Shown here piece by piece: positions 24,055 through 32,200 of a stretch of 64,000 nt of DNA; position 1 is the stretch's first letter; every line of letters starts with the position of its first letter. This DNA comes from Symploca sp. SIO3C6 (lineage in GTDB: Bacteria > Cyanobacteriota > Cyanobacteriia > Cyanobacteriales > Coleofasciculaceae): positions 1 to 64,000 of the forward strand of contig JAAHHJ010000001.1 of assembly GCA_010692425.1 (NCBI GenBank), in the 5' to 3' direction. Both the position numbers and the translations under genes were made by a program. Under the pieces are notes generated by a model. The model was not told where the DNA came from. It did not search any database and saw only the letters and a program-made list of their open reading frames with translations.

Positions 24055-24375
24055 AATTATGTTAATAAAGTAACACATTAAGGAAATTAAATACAAAAAA
24101 ACGTTTACTAGTGAACACACTATTGAGGATGGCTATCAAGGTAGTAGAGGCAAGCGGGTATAAACTAAATTGCCTCCGAGCCTTCTGATTGAGAAAATTT
24201 ACTAAACCGGAGTGAGCTGACCGAAAAAGTAATGGTCAACTTGAAACAGCAGATTGAGCAGCTTGCCGAAGTGGTTTGTCGAAATCATGGTAACATCAAC
24301 TTGGTCATTGGATTATTTTTTTCTAGAGATATCTTCTGTCCAACTACTTAATATCATTATAGAATACAAACTCCT
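24055..24375. other. Intergenic region between operon and exporter
   Basis: 321 bp. A 39-codon plus-strand frame at 24232-24351 (MVNLKQQIEQLAEVVCRN...) may be a fragment of a helical protein but has no clear ribosome binding site and no recognised family. The rest is AT-rich and presumably carries the exporter promoter. Confidence 0.4.
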
Positions 24376-26100
24376 ATGAAACAGCCTAATGCTTTTGTCT
24401 TTCTTGAATGGTTAATTGATTATATTACTCCTTATAAATGGTTGTGTTTAATATTATTATTACTCAATTTAGGAGAATCAGGCTCTTATAGTAGTTTACG
24501 TTTTAGTTTTAAGCTAATTATTGAAGCTGTTCAAGAAACCACAAAAGAAACACATCTTTTTATGGTTCTTTGGCTATTAGTTGGAGAAGTAATGTTTTAT
24601 ACAATTATTTCTGTAATGGCAGATTTTTTCTGGGCACGCTTTGGAACTTTAGTTATTAATGAAATACGTAGAAAGCTTTTTAATCATATTCAAAATCTTT
24701 CAGTAGATTTTTTTAGTCGTCGTAAAACAGGAGACATTCTAAATTGTTTTGTAGCAGATATTCTTTTACTAGAGGAAGAATTAGGAGTAACTTTATCTAC
24801 AGCCATATCAAGTTTAACTACTGTTATAGTATCAATTTTATTTTTACTAAGTTTAAATTTTTCATTAACCATTTACACAACTATTGGAATATTGATTAGT
24901 CTTTTAGGTCCTAATTTAATTAATGGTAAAGCGATTCAATTGAATTATACTCTACGAGAACAAGAAGGCATATTAGCAAGTAATATCCAACAAAAATTGC
25001 TAGGTCAAGCTTTAATTAAATTATTTGGAATTGAAAAAAAAATCTGTGAAGATTTTTCAGTTCAATTAGAAGAGCTAAAAAATATAGCTATACCAGCTAA
25101 ATTCTTTAAATATACAGTTTCTAGATTACCATTTATTTTATTTTTGTTGCTGCAGCTTATTATTATTATTATTAGTAGTTTTCTAATAACTAAAGGATCT
25201 TTATCTATTAGTGAATTTGCAGCTTTTCAAGTTTTATTGTTAGGACTTGAAGGTGCCATAGGAAATTTAAGTTGGATATTTCCCTCGCTAGTAAATCAGG
25301 CAGCAGTTGTGCAACGAATTGAACAACTTTTACAAGAAACTCCCTCAGTGCAGGATGCTCCAAATGCCGTAGAATTACCACGATTTCAAAAAAACATTTG
25401 TTTTCAACAAGTAACCTTTCATTACAGTAAGGAACGTCCAATTATTGACAACATTTCTTTGAATTTTGAAAAAGGAAAGTTAACAGCAATTGTTGGTCCA
25501 AGTGGTTCCGGAAAAAGTACTTTAGTTAATCTCTTAGTACGATTTTATGACTGTAATCACGGTAGGATTTTATTTGATAAAATAGATATAAGAGAAGTAA
25601 GTCAAGCTTCCTTGAGATCACAAATAGCAGTTGTCTCTCAAGAAACAATCTTATTTAATTGTTCTATTAGTGACAATATTCGTCTAGGTAACTTAACAAT
25701 CAATAATAAGGAAATTGAAACTGCTGCGAAAGCTGCTGAAATCAATGATTTTATTGAGTCTTTACCTGAAGGTTATAATACTATAATTGGAGAAAGGGGA
25801 ATGTCCTTATCAGGAGGACAAAAACAACGTATAGCCTTAGCACGAGCTTTAGCAAAAAATCCAGAAATTTTAATTTTAGATGAGGCTACATCAGCTTTAG
25901 ATGCTATTACTGAAGCTAAAATTTTGGAAACAATTAAACATATTGCTAAAGATCTTACTATTATTAATATAACTCATCGTCTTAATCAAGCCATAGAAGC
26001 AGACTTAATTTATGTTCTTAAAGAAGGTCATTTAGAACAAAGTGGCAAACATTATGATTTAATTCAACAAGAAGGACTTTATGCCAATCTCTGGAAATAA
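24376..26100 (+). CDS. ABC exporter, fused permease and ATPase
   Basis: 574-residue half-transporter of the MsbA/lipid-drug exporter type that acts as a homodimer. The six-helix permease occupies about residues 1-310 (hydrophobic stretches at WLCLILLLLNLG, TIISVMADFFW, TVIVSILFLLSL and LFLLLQLIIIII). The ATPase follows: Walker A GPSGSGKSTL, Q-loop VVSQETILF, signature LSGGQKQRIALARAL, Walker B ILILDEATSALD, switch His in ITHRLNQA. Last gene of the biosynthetic block, same strand as the upstream operon; likely exports the product or an intermediate, and may give self-resistance. Confidence 0.92.
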   Translation: MKQPNAFVFLEWLIDYITPYKWLCLILLLLNLGESGSYSSLRFSFKLIIEAVQETTKETHLFMVLWLLVGEVMFYTIISVMADFFWARFGTLVINEIRRKLFNHIQNLSVDFFSRRKTGDILNCFVADILLLEEELGVTLSTAISSLTTVIVSILFLLSLNFSLTIYTTIGILISLLGPNLINGKAIQLNYTLREQEGILASNIQQKLLGQALIKLFGIEKKICEDFSVQLEELKNIAIPAKFFKYTVSRLPFILFLLLQLIIIIISSFLITKGSLSISEFAAFQVLLLGLEGAIGNLSWIFPSLVNQAAVVQRIEQLLQETPSVQDAPNAVELPRFQKNICFQQVTFHYSKERPIIDNISLNFEKGKLTAIVGPSGSGKSTLVNLLVRFYDCNHGRILFDKIDIREVSQASLRSQIAVVSQETILFNCSISDNIRLGNLTINNKEIETAAKAAEINDFIESLPEGYNTIIGERGMSLSGGQKQRIALARALAKNPEILILDEATSALDAITEAKILETIKHIAKDLTIINITHRLNQAIEADLIYVLKEGHLEQSGKHYDLIQQEGLYANLWK

Positions 26101-26137
26101 ATTTCGGGTAGTCCTGTAGAAGTAGTGATATTATAGC

Positions 26138-26153
26138 AACCGCCAGGGCGGTT
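26138..26153. repeat. Short inverted repeat at IS630 remnant end
   Basis: AACCGCC (26138-26144) pairs with GGCGGTT (26147-26153), separated by 2 nt, at the 3' boundary of the IS630 remnant. Could be part of the element end or a terminator for the exporter. Confidence 0.5.
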
Positions 26154-26955
26154 AGGACGCCAGGTGCAGGACATGCTCCATCGCATCGCGTAGACAATCA
26201 AACTCGTCGAGTTGTTTGCGAATTCGACTTTTGAGCCAAGACCAGCATCGCTCAATCTTATTGAGATCCGGTGAATAGGCAGGTAAGTACCATAACTCAC
26301 AGCCTGCTTCTTTAATGAGTTGCTCAATGCAACCCCCTTTATGAAACGTGGCATTATCCATGACCACCACCTGCCCCGGTTCCAGCAGAGGAACTAAGCA
26401 GGTTTCCCACCAGAGCTCAAATACGCTTCGGTTGCAAGAACCTTCGACCGTAAAGGGAGCTAGCAGTTGCTGGTTTCACAGTGCCGCAATCCTATTGACA
26501 CGACCCTGCCTGCGCCCTGACTTTAGAGCATGAAACCTCTGTCCTTTTTCGTTCGGTGCCATAAGCGTAGTCTTCTCGGTTATCCATTCCCACTTCATCA
26601 ACATAAACAATCGTTGCATTCACCTTGGTCGTCAACTGCTCTATGAATGCCTGAGGTTTCAACTCATCCCGTTGGAGGTAGCTATAGGTCTTTTTTTTCC
26701 CGTGAAGCCAATTTTTTTCAACGATCGTGAGATTGTGCGTTAGCGAAGCTCGCCGAAGGCATCGCTAATATCGTCTTCCCACAGTTGAGCCATCTCTACC
26801 TGCGTTTTGTCGCCATTAGCCAAGGCAAACTCCCGAAACTTATCCCAGTCAGTGATTTTATGCCCATTGCCTGGTGGAGAAGTTGGGCTTAGCCTGAAAA
26901 TCTCCCGTTTCGGCAAGGCGCTGCAACCACAGGTTGATTGTGTTTCGTTAGAACT
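26152..26955 (-). pseudogene. IS630-family transposase remnant
   Basis: Minus-strand pieces in several frames rebuild a IS630 transposase: INLWLQRLAETGDFQAKP, then TDWDKFREFALANGDKTQV, then KNWLHGKKKTYSYLQRDEL, ATIVYVDEVGMDNREDYAYG (first DDE Asp), RFHALKSGRRQGRVN, a stop, FELWWETCLVPLLEPGQ, and the final open stretch MDNATFHKGG...YSPDLNKIERCW (second Asp and Glu region). Several frameshifts, a stop codon, and a small repeat inserted at about 26737-26768 make it dead. It marks the right boundary of the biosynthetic block. Confidence 0.85.
26737..26768. repeat. Small interspersed repeat inside IS630 remnant
   Basis: GCGTTAGCGAAGCTCGCCGAAG followed by GCATCGCTAA is not part of the transposase and interrupts its frame. 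It resembles short GC-rich interspersed repeats scattered in cyanobacterial genomes. Confidence 0.55.
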
Positions 26956-26986
26956 AACTGTTGAACAAATACTACAGATATAGTTT

Positions 26987-27036
26987 TATTACTTATTACT
27001 TATTACTTATTACTTATTACTTATTACTTATTACTT
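26987..27036. repeat. Heptameric short tandem repeat (TTATTAC)
   Basis: About seven tandem TTATTAC units between the IS630 remnant and the membrane-fusion protein gene, the longest copy of this STRR in the window. Confidence 0.9.
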
Positions 27037-27044
27037 CCCCAAAC

Positions 27045-28499
27045 CTATGGAGACAAAACACTCAACCGCACAGCCTCCCCATCTTGCAGAGACCTACCAC
27101 TCCTAGCCACAAACCTTTCACCTGACTGCAAACCCGAAATAATCTCCACTTTACCATTAGCATACTCACCCACTTCTACCGAGCGAGCCTCTACAGTTGC
27201 TTGCTCACCCTCTCCCTTAACCACAAATACTATTGCCTGCTCCAATTTAGGATTTGAAGAATTAGTAATTGAGGCAGAATTTCTCCCCCTCTCCGCCTCT
27301 CCGCCTCTCCCCCTCTTCTTACCTGCTTTCAACGCCGTTTCCGGTACAATAACTCGTTTAGACATATCCGGCTCAAAACTCACCCTTGTTAAGAGCCCAC
27401 TACCAATGCGACCATTACTATTAGGAATAGTTACCTCTATTGGCACCTGTAGAGCATCCTGATTAGCTGCTGGGGAAATGCGAGTCACTTTTCCCAAAAC
27501 AGATTTACTAGTAAAGGCATCTAAACGCACACTTACAGACTGTCCTATCCGAATATTGGCTAATTCTCGATCCGATACACCTAACTCCACCTTGACGCTC
27601 TTAAAATCCCCCAATCTCAGTACTTCACTACCAGGGGGAACCAAATTTCCTGGCTCTGTCACCCTTTCCAAGACAACACCAGTAATGGGGGAAGCCAGTA
27701 AAGCATAGGATTTGCGCTCCTGGTTTTGAGCAACAACCGCCTGTTGCGCCCTCACCCTATCTTGAGCTGCAGCTACTGCCTGCTCTTCTGTACGAATTTG
27801 CTTAAGTGCTGATAACAAATTCTGCTGTGCAGTGGCAGCAGCAGTTTTAGCTAATTCTTCTTGTTGCTCAGAGATAGCACCAGTTTGTGATAGTCCAGAG
27901 AGTCGTGAGGCTTCAGTATCTGCCTGCTGAAGTTCTAATCGTGCTTGTTGGGATCTAATTTTAGCATTTTCCACTTGTGCCTGGAGCCTAGAAACTTCTG
28001 AATTCAAAGCCGCTAATTCCGCCTGCGCCTGCTTGAGAGCGCTCACCAGTAAAGTATCATCCAATTGCGCTAAAACCTGCCCCTGCCTCACCGAATCGCC
28101 AACATCTACATTTAGTTTCAGCAATCGCCCTTCAGCCTGAGCGCGCAAAGAAACTTCCCTGATTGGCCTGGTGTGACCTATATATTCTAAAGGTTCCGTG
28201 AGTACTCCTGTCTGAGCGATCGCTACATCTACTGGAATCGGTCCTTGCTGTAGTTGCCGACGAGGAGTATTAGTTTGAGCCGAGGCCTCGGTTTGCTTAA
28301 TAACCTCACATCCAGTCACATAAGGTAGGGGTAAAATCATGCAGGTAAGCAACAACAGAGAAAAGATTGGTTTTTGTTTTTTCCCTTCAGAACCCTTTTT
28401 TATCGAGAGTAGTTTACCTGGTGAGTGTTGAGTTAAACCTTGTGTTGGCTGAGTTTGAGCCGCAACTGGATAATTTGAATGTGCCTTTGGAGTTCCCAT
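27045..28499 (-). CDS. RND efflux membrane-fusion (periplasmic adaptor) protein
   Basis: 484-residue HlyD/AcrA-type adaptor linking an RND pump to an outer-membrane channel. A lipoprotein-like signal (LLLTCMILPLPYVTGC) is followed by the first lipoyl half (VSLRAQAEGRLLKLNVDVGDSV), a long coiled-coil hairpin rich in Ala/Gln/Glu (about residues 140-260), the second lipoyl half (SPITGVVLERVTEPGNLV) and the beta-barrel. A Lys/Arg/Gly/Glu-rich insert near residues 392-405 is encoded by a purine repeat (27284-27316). Same strand as the RND gene at 9657-12998, its likely partner. First methionine is far upstream of the signal; an internal start is possible. Confidence 0.9.
   Translation of the reverse strand: MGTPKAHSNYPVAAQTQPTQGLTQHSPGKLLSIKKGSEGKKQKPIFSLLLLTCMILPLPYVTGCEVIKQTEASAQTNTPRRQLQQGPIPVDVAIAQTGVLTEPLEYIGHTRPIREVSLRAQAEGRLLKLNVDVGDSVRQGQVLAQLDDTLLVSALKQAQAELAALNSEVSRLQAQVENAKIRSQQARLELQQADTEASRLSGLSQTGAISEQQEELAKTAAATAQQNLLSALKQIRTEEQAVAAAQDRVRAQQAVVAQNQERKSYALLASPITGVVLERVTEPGNLVPPGSEVLRLGDFKSVKVELGVSDRELANIRIGQSVSVRLDAFTSKSVLGKVTRISPAANQDALQVPIEVTIPNSNGRIGSGLLTRVSFEPDMSKRVIVPETALKAGKKRGRGGEAERGRNSASITNSSNPKLEQAIVFVVKGEGEQATVEARSVEVGEYANGKVEIISGLQSGERFVARSGRSLQDGEAVRLSVLSP
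27284..27316. repeat. Pyrimidine-rich repeat inside adaptor gene
   Basis: CTCCCCCTCTCCGCCTCTCC units within the reading frame of the membrane-fusion protein, encoding a short basic/acidic insert. Same family as the repeats inside the RND gene. Confidence 0.85.
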
Positions 28500-28572
28500 C
28501 AGATCATAATTATTGATGAGCGAGGTTACTTGCTGACGCCCACTTAATTTATTTTAATATTCTCTTTATTTT

Positions 28573-29379
28573 ATGAGCGTACCCTACCTTGCCAATATTT
28601 TCATCTACCCAATTAAATCCTTGGATAGGATAAGTGTTCCGCAAGCTACTATTCTCGAAAGTGGAGCTTTAGAGCATGATCGAGAGTGGGCGCTAGTTGA
28701 TCAAAAAGGATTCTTTGTCAATGGCAAGCGCAACGCGAAAATCTACTTACTGCGAGCATCATTTGATAATGATTTGGGTACTATTTCCCTCCAGATGCAA
28801 GGAACTGAGCAAAAGGTTACATTTGAGATTGAAAAGGAAAAAACTGTTCTAGAGTCCTGGTTAAGTGACTATTTTGGCTTTCGAGTAAAATTTCTACAGA
28901 ATACTACAACTGGCTTTCCAGATGATACCAAGGCAAAAGGTCCAACCGTAATTAGTACAGCAACCATTAAAGCAGTAGCATCCTGGTTTCCTGAATTAAG
29001 CACAGAAGAAATAAGACTTCGGCTGCGGGCTAATTTAGAAATTGGCGGAGTTGAGGCTTTTTGGGAAGACCAATTATTTGCTCAAGTAGGGGATTGCATC
29101 CAGTTTCAGGTGGGAGAAGTACTTTTAGAAGGGATTTACCCCTGTAAGCGCTGTGTTGTTCCCACAAGAGACTCACTTACGGGAATTACTTATCCCAACT
29201 TTCAAAAAATATTTAGCGCTAAACGCCAAGAAACTCTACCTTCGTGGGTAAATCGGGAGTACTTTAATCACTTTTATCGTTTGAGTGTCAATACCAAAGT
29301 ATCGACATCAGAAGCAGGAAAAATTCTGTGCCAAGGAGACAAGATCAAAATTATTGGCGCGACATCCACCCAGCACTGA
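28573..29379 (+). CDS. MOSC domain-containing protein
   Basis: 268 residues. N-terminal MOSC beta-barrel (IFIYPIKSLDRISVPQATI, LEHDREWALVDQKG) and a C-terminal MOSC domain containing GIYPCKRCVVPTRDSLTG. The conserved cysteine region is where relatives of mARC-type proteins bind the molybdenum cofactor or carry sulfur. No iron-sulfur ferredoxin domain is attached. Divergent from the membrane-fusion gene with a 73-bp gap. Substrate unknown; N-hydroxylated compounds are reduced by related mARC enzymes. Confidence 0.88.
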   Translation: MSVPYLANIFIYPIKSLDRISVPQATILESGALEHDREWALVDQKGFFVNGKRNAKIYLLRASFDNDLGTISLQMQGTEQKVTFEIEKEKTVLESWLSDYFGFRVKFLQNTTTGFPDDTKAKGPTVISTATIKAVASWFPELSTEEIRLRLRANLEIGGVEAFWEDQLFAQVGDCIQFQVGEVLLEGIYPCKRCVVPTRDSLTGITYPNFQKIFSAKRQETLPSWVNREYFNHFYRLSVNTKVSTSEAGKILCQGDKIKIIGATSTQH

Positions 29380-29410
29380 ATGTAAAGGCGCTCCACTGTG
29401 TACCCTGAAA

Positions 29411-29460
29411 ACAATAAACCATGAACCATGAGCAATCAACAATGAGCAATCAACCATGAG
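29411..29460. repeat. ATGAACC/ATGAGCA heptamer repeat
   Basis: Tandem and near-tandem units such as AACCATGAACCATGAGCAAT upstream of the dihydroorotase-like gene. The repeat contains a spurious in-frame ATG at 29456. Confidence 0.8.
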
Positions 29461-29497
29461 GCTTGATAAGGTGGTATTGTGCCCATTACTAAACCGC

Positions 29498-30766
29498 ATG
29501 GATAGTGAACTGCTCCAACAAGTCCGGGTTTTAGACCCAGTTTCTGAAACAGACCTTTTGGCTGATGTTCTAATTGTAGATGGTTTCATCAAGGCAGTTG
29601 AAACTAAAATTACCGATTTTCCAGCAGATACAAAGGTGCTAAATTGCCAGGGACTGATTTTAGGTCCTGGTTTGGTAGATCTCTATAGCCACTCTGGTGA
29701 ACCGGGACATGAGGACAGAGAAACTTGGTTATCACTCCTGAAAGCTGGGGCAACTGGTGGTTTTACAAGGCTGGCAATTTTGCCGGATACTTCACCTCCG
29801 TTAGACAACCCATCCGGGTTAGCCCGATTGCGTCAGCAACAGTTGTGGCAACAAGCAACTCCTCTACCACACCTCTATTGCTGGGGGGCCCTAACTATAG
29901 GGGTTCGAGGGCAACAAATGACAGAACTAGCAGAATTGGCAGCAGCAGGGGTTGTCGGCTTTGCCGATGGACAGCCACTCTCGAATTTGGCACTAATACG
30001 GCGTTTATTGGAATATTTGCAACTCCTCGGTAAGCCAGTGGCACTTGTGCCTTGTGACTCTAAGTTGAGGGATAATGGGGTGATGCGAGAAGGAGTAAAT
30101 TCTCTTCGCCTAGGTTTACCAGGAACTTCTGTGATTGCTGAATCCAGTGCGATCGCTGCTATTTTAGAAGTAGTGGCAGCTGTTGGCACGCCGGTACATC
30201 TGATGCGTATCTCTACCAGTCGCGGCGTAAAACTAATCTCCGAAGCTAAGGCGCGAAGATTGCCAGTGAGTGCCAGTACTACTTGGATGCACCTGCTGTT
30301 GAATACTGAAGACTTGGATAGTTACAACCCAAGTTTACGCTTAGAACCCCCCTTGGGCAATCCAGATGATCAAGCTGCCCTAATTGAGGGTATCAAAGAG
30401 GGAATTATCGATGCGATCGCTATTGACCACACTCCCTACACCTACGAAGAAAAAACCGTACCTTTTGCAGAAGCTCCTCCCGGTGCAATTGGTTTAGAGC
30501 TAGCTTTGCCTTTACTCTGGTACAATTTAGTTGAGACAGGTGAATGTTCAGCTCTACAATTGTGGCGTAGTCTTAGCACAAATCCAGCGATTTGTCTACA
30601 GCAAAGCCCAGCGGCAATTATCGCAGATGAACCCGCTGAACTAGTTTTGTTCAATCCTCAACAAGCGTGGCAAGTTAATAGATACCAACTGAAGTCTCTC
30701 TCTGCTAATACTCCCTACCTAGGTAAGCAGATCAAGGGTTGCGTAGTAAAAACTTGGTGTTCATGA
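29498..30766 (+). CDS. Dihydroorotase-like protein lacking metal ligands (pseudo-dihydroorotase)
   Basis: About 422 residues from the ATG at 29498 (MDSELLQQVRVLDPVSETD); the ATG at 29456 lies in a repeat. Amidohydrolase fold: GLILGPGLVDLYSHSGEPG, GGFTRLAILPDTSPP, SASTTWMHLLL, AIDHTPYTYEEK. In active dihydroorotases the first motif is D-x-H-x-H-x-R; here it is DLYSHSG, with Tyr replacing the first His and Gly replacing the substrate-binding Arg. The carbamylated-Lys region is also not clear. It is probably a non-catalytic paralog that holds aspartate transcarbamoylase in a complex, as described for PyrC'/PyrX proteins. A second paralog lies at 32201. Confidence 0.85.
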   Translation: MDSELLQQVRVLDPVSETDLLADVLIVDGFIKAVETKITDFPADTKVLNCQGLILGPGLVDLYSHSGEPGHEDRETWLSLLKAGATGGFTRLAILPDTSPPLDNPSGLARLRQQQLWQQATPLPHLYCWGALTIGVRGQQMTELAELAAAGVVGFADGQPLSNLALIRRLLEYLQLLGKPVALVPCDSKLRDNGVMREGVNSLRLGLPGTSVIAESSAIAAILEVVAAVGTPVHLMRISTSRGVKLISEAKARRLPVSASTTWMHLLLNTEDLDSYNPSLRLEPPLGNPDDQAALIEGIKEGIIDAIAIDHTPYTYEEKTVPFAEAPPGAIGLELALPLLWYNLVETGECSALQLWRSLSTNPAICLQQSPAAIIADEPAELVLFNPQQAWQVNRYQLKSLSANTPYLGKQIKGCVVKTWCS

Positions 30767-30768
30767 AA

Positions 30769-30911
30769 TATGGTTCATGGTTCATTGAGTAGTAGTTGAA
30801 CAGATGCCGAATGCAAACCAATGAGCCATTAACAATCAACTATGAACGAAAAAATTTGAACATTAGTTGAGTGAATGTGGGATGTAAACCCAATGAACTA
30901 TGAACTATGAA
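30769..30911. repeat. Degenerate ATGAACC-type repeat spacer
   Basis: Contains TATGGTTCATGGTTCATTGA and several ACTATGAAC units (30895-30920) between convergent genes. No gene seen. Confidence 0.7.
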
Positions 30912-31424
30912 CTATGAACCAAACAATTGACCAAACCGATGTAGAGGCCAGAAACGGATTGCTGCTCGACCAATAATTTGATGACGAGGGACAAAGCCCC
31001 AGTCGTGAGAGTCATAGCTATGGTTGCGGTTATCCCCTAGTACCAAGTATTCTCCAGATGGTACTTCCACAGGACCATAATGGTACTCTGGCTTTTCTGC
31101 TATATAATTTTCCCGCAGGGGTTGCTCATTAATATAAACTCGTCCCCCTTTGATTTCTACTCTATCACCAGGGAGACCAATCACGCGCTTGATCATGGCG
31201 TCTTTAAAATTTTGCTGCTTGAGGAGTGCTGTTGGTTCAAATACCACAACAGCACCTCGTTCTGGTTTAATTAATTTGTAACTTAGCTTGTCAATAATCA
31301 AGCGGTCATTGATTTGTAGCGTTGGTAGCATTGATTCCGAAGGGATGTATCGCGGCTCTGCTACAAAAAAGCGAAACCCCAAAACTAATAAGAGGGTGAA
31401 GCTAATTGTCTTAATTGTTTCCAT
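30912..31424 (-). CDS. lepB: Signal peptidase I (second copy)
   Basis: 170 residues. Membrane-anchored serine peptidase that removes signal peptides on the outer face of the membrane. N-terminal TM helix ISFTLLLVLGFRFFV, then the catalytic Ser in PSESMLPTL (box B), Lys in [11 protein letters not shown] (box D), and GDNRNHSYDSHDWG (box E). It lies 12 bp downstream of another signal peptidase gene on the same strand and has similar organisation, so the pair arose by tandem duplication and is co-transcribed. Shorter than its neighbour because of a smaller loop between boxes D and E. Confidence 0.92.
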   Translation of the reverse strand: METIKTISFTLLLVLGFRFFVAEPRYIPSESMLPTLQINDRLIIDKLSYKLIKPERGAVVVFEPTALLKQQNFKDAMIKRVIGLPGDRVEIKGGRVYINEQPLRENYIAEKPEYHYGPVEVPSGEYLVLGDNRNHSYDSHDWGFVPRHQIIGRAAIRFWPLHRFGQLFGS

Positions 31425-31436
31425 GGCTTACCTTCC

Positions 31437-32042
31437 TTACTGGGAAGTTTTCGGATAAACTGGGTCTTTGTTAAGTCCTCCAACGCTATTGAGAGGCCAG
31501 AAGCGGACGATTGCTTTACCAATAATGTTTTCTCGGGGGACTAAACCCCAACAACGGCTGTCATAACTGCTTTGGCGGTTATCTCCCAATACCAGGTAAG
31601 AATTAGGGGGCACAGTTACTGCTTTCGATAGATAATAAGGCGGTGGCATCGAGGGGTTGCGACAAACATCAATGATTGTTTTCTGCCCCTGGTCTAGATA
31701 TTTTTCTACCAGTAGTTGATTATTAACATAAACTTTGCCATCTTGCAGTTCTACTGTATCTCCAGGTAGACCAATCACGCGTTTAATGAAAGCATCCTTA
31801 AAATTTTGCTCTTTGAGAGCCTCAGTAGGCCTAAACACTACGACATCTCCTCGCTTAGGATTTTGGAAACGATAACTCACCTTATCAATAATTAGGCGGT
31901 CATTAATTTGTAGCGTTGGTAGCATTGAACCAGAAGGAATCCAGCGTGCTTCTGCAACTAAAGTGCGAATTCCTAGAGCGAGAACTGCGCTTAAAGCAAT
32001 TGTCTTGATTCCTTCTATCCAGGGATTTTCTCTCTTAGTCAT
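31437..32042 (-). CDS. lepB: Signal peptidase I (first copy)
   Basis: 201 residues from the ATG at 32042 ([13 protein letters not shown]); an upstream in-frame start at 32063 would add seven residues. TM helix [16 protein letters not shown], catalytic Ser in PSGSMLPTL, Lys in [11 protein letters not shown] and [15 protein letters not shown] longer insertion between boxes D and E, with [14 protein letters not shown], distinguishes it from the copy downstream. Cyanobacteria commonly carry two signal peptidases, one for thylakoid and one for plasma membrane export; which is which cannot be read here. Confidence 0.92.
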   Translation of the reverse strand: MTKRENPWIEGIKTIALSAVLALGIRTLVAEARWIPSGSMLPTLQINDRLIIDKVSYRFQNPKRGDVVVFRPTEALKEQNFKDAFIKRVIGLPGDTVELQDGKVYVNNQLLVEKYLDQGQKTIIDVCRNPSMPPPYYLSKAVTVPPNSYLVLGDNRQSSYDSRCWGLVPRENIIGKAIVRFWPLNSVGGLNKDPVYPKTSQ

Positions 32043-32200
32043 AAGCTGGAAAATGTAATACAATTAAGAGCAAAGAGTAAAAAGGAAAAATCAGATTAAT
32101 TCTCTAATTTTCTCATAATGAAAAAAATAGTTCTCAAAGTTAACAGTAGAAAATTCTAAATATTAACTGTTGAAACACGGTCACATCCTGATATTCTATT

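Noticed and set aside
13146-26100. Reading the block as a Nod-factor (chitooligosaccharide) locus
   Set aside because: NodU-, NodS- and deacetylase-like parts are present, but there is no NodC-type processive chitin synthase or NodA acyltransferase, and the inositol synthase and scyllo-inosose-type aminotransferase point to an aminocyclitol instead.
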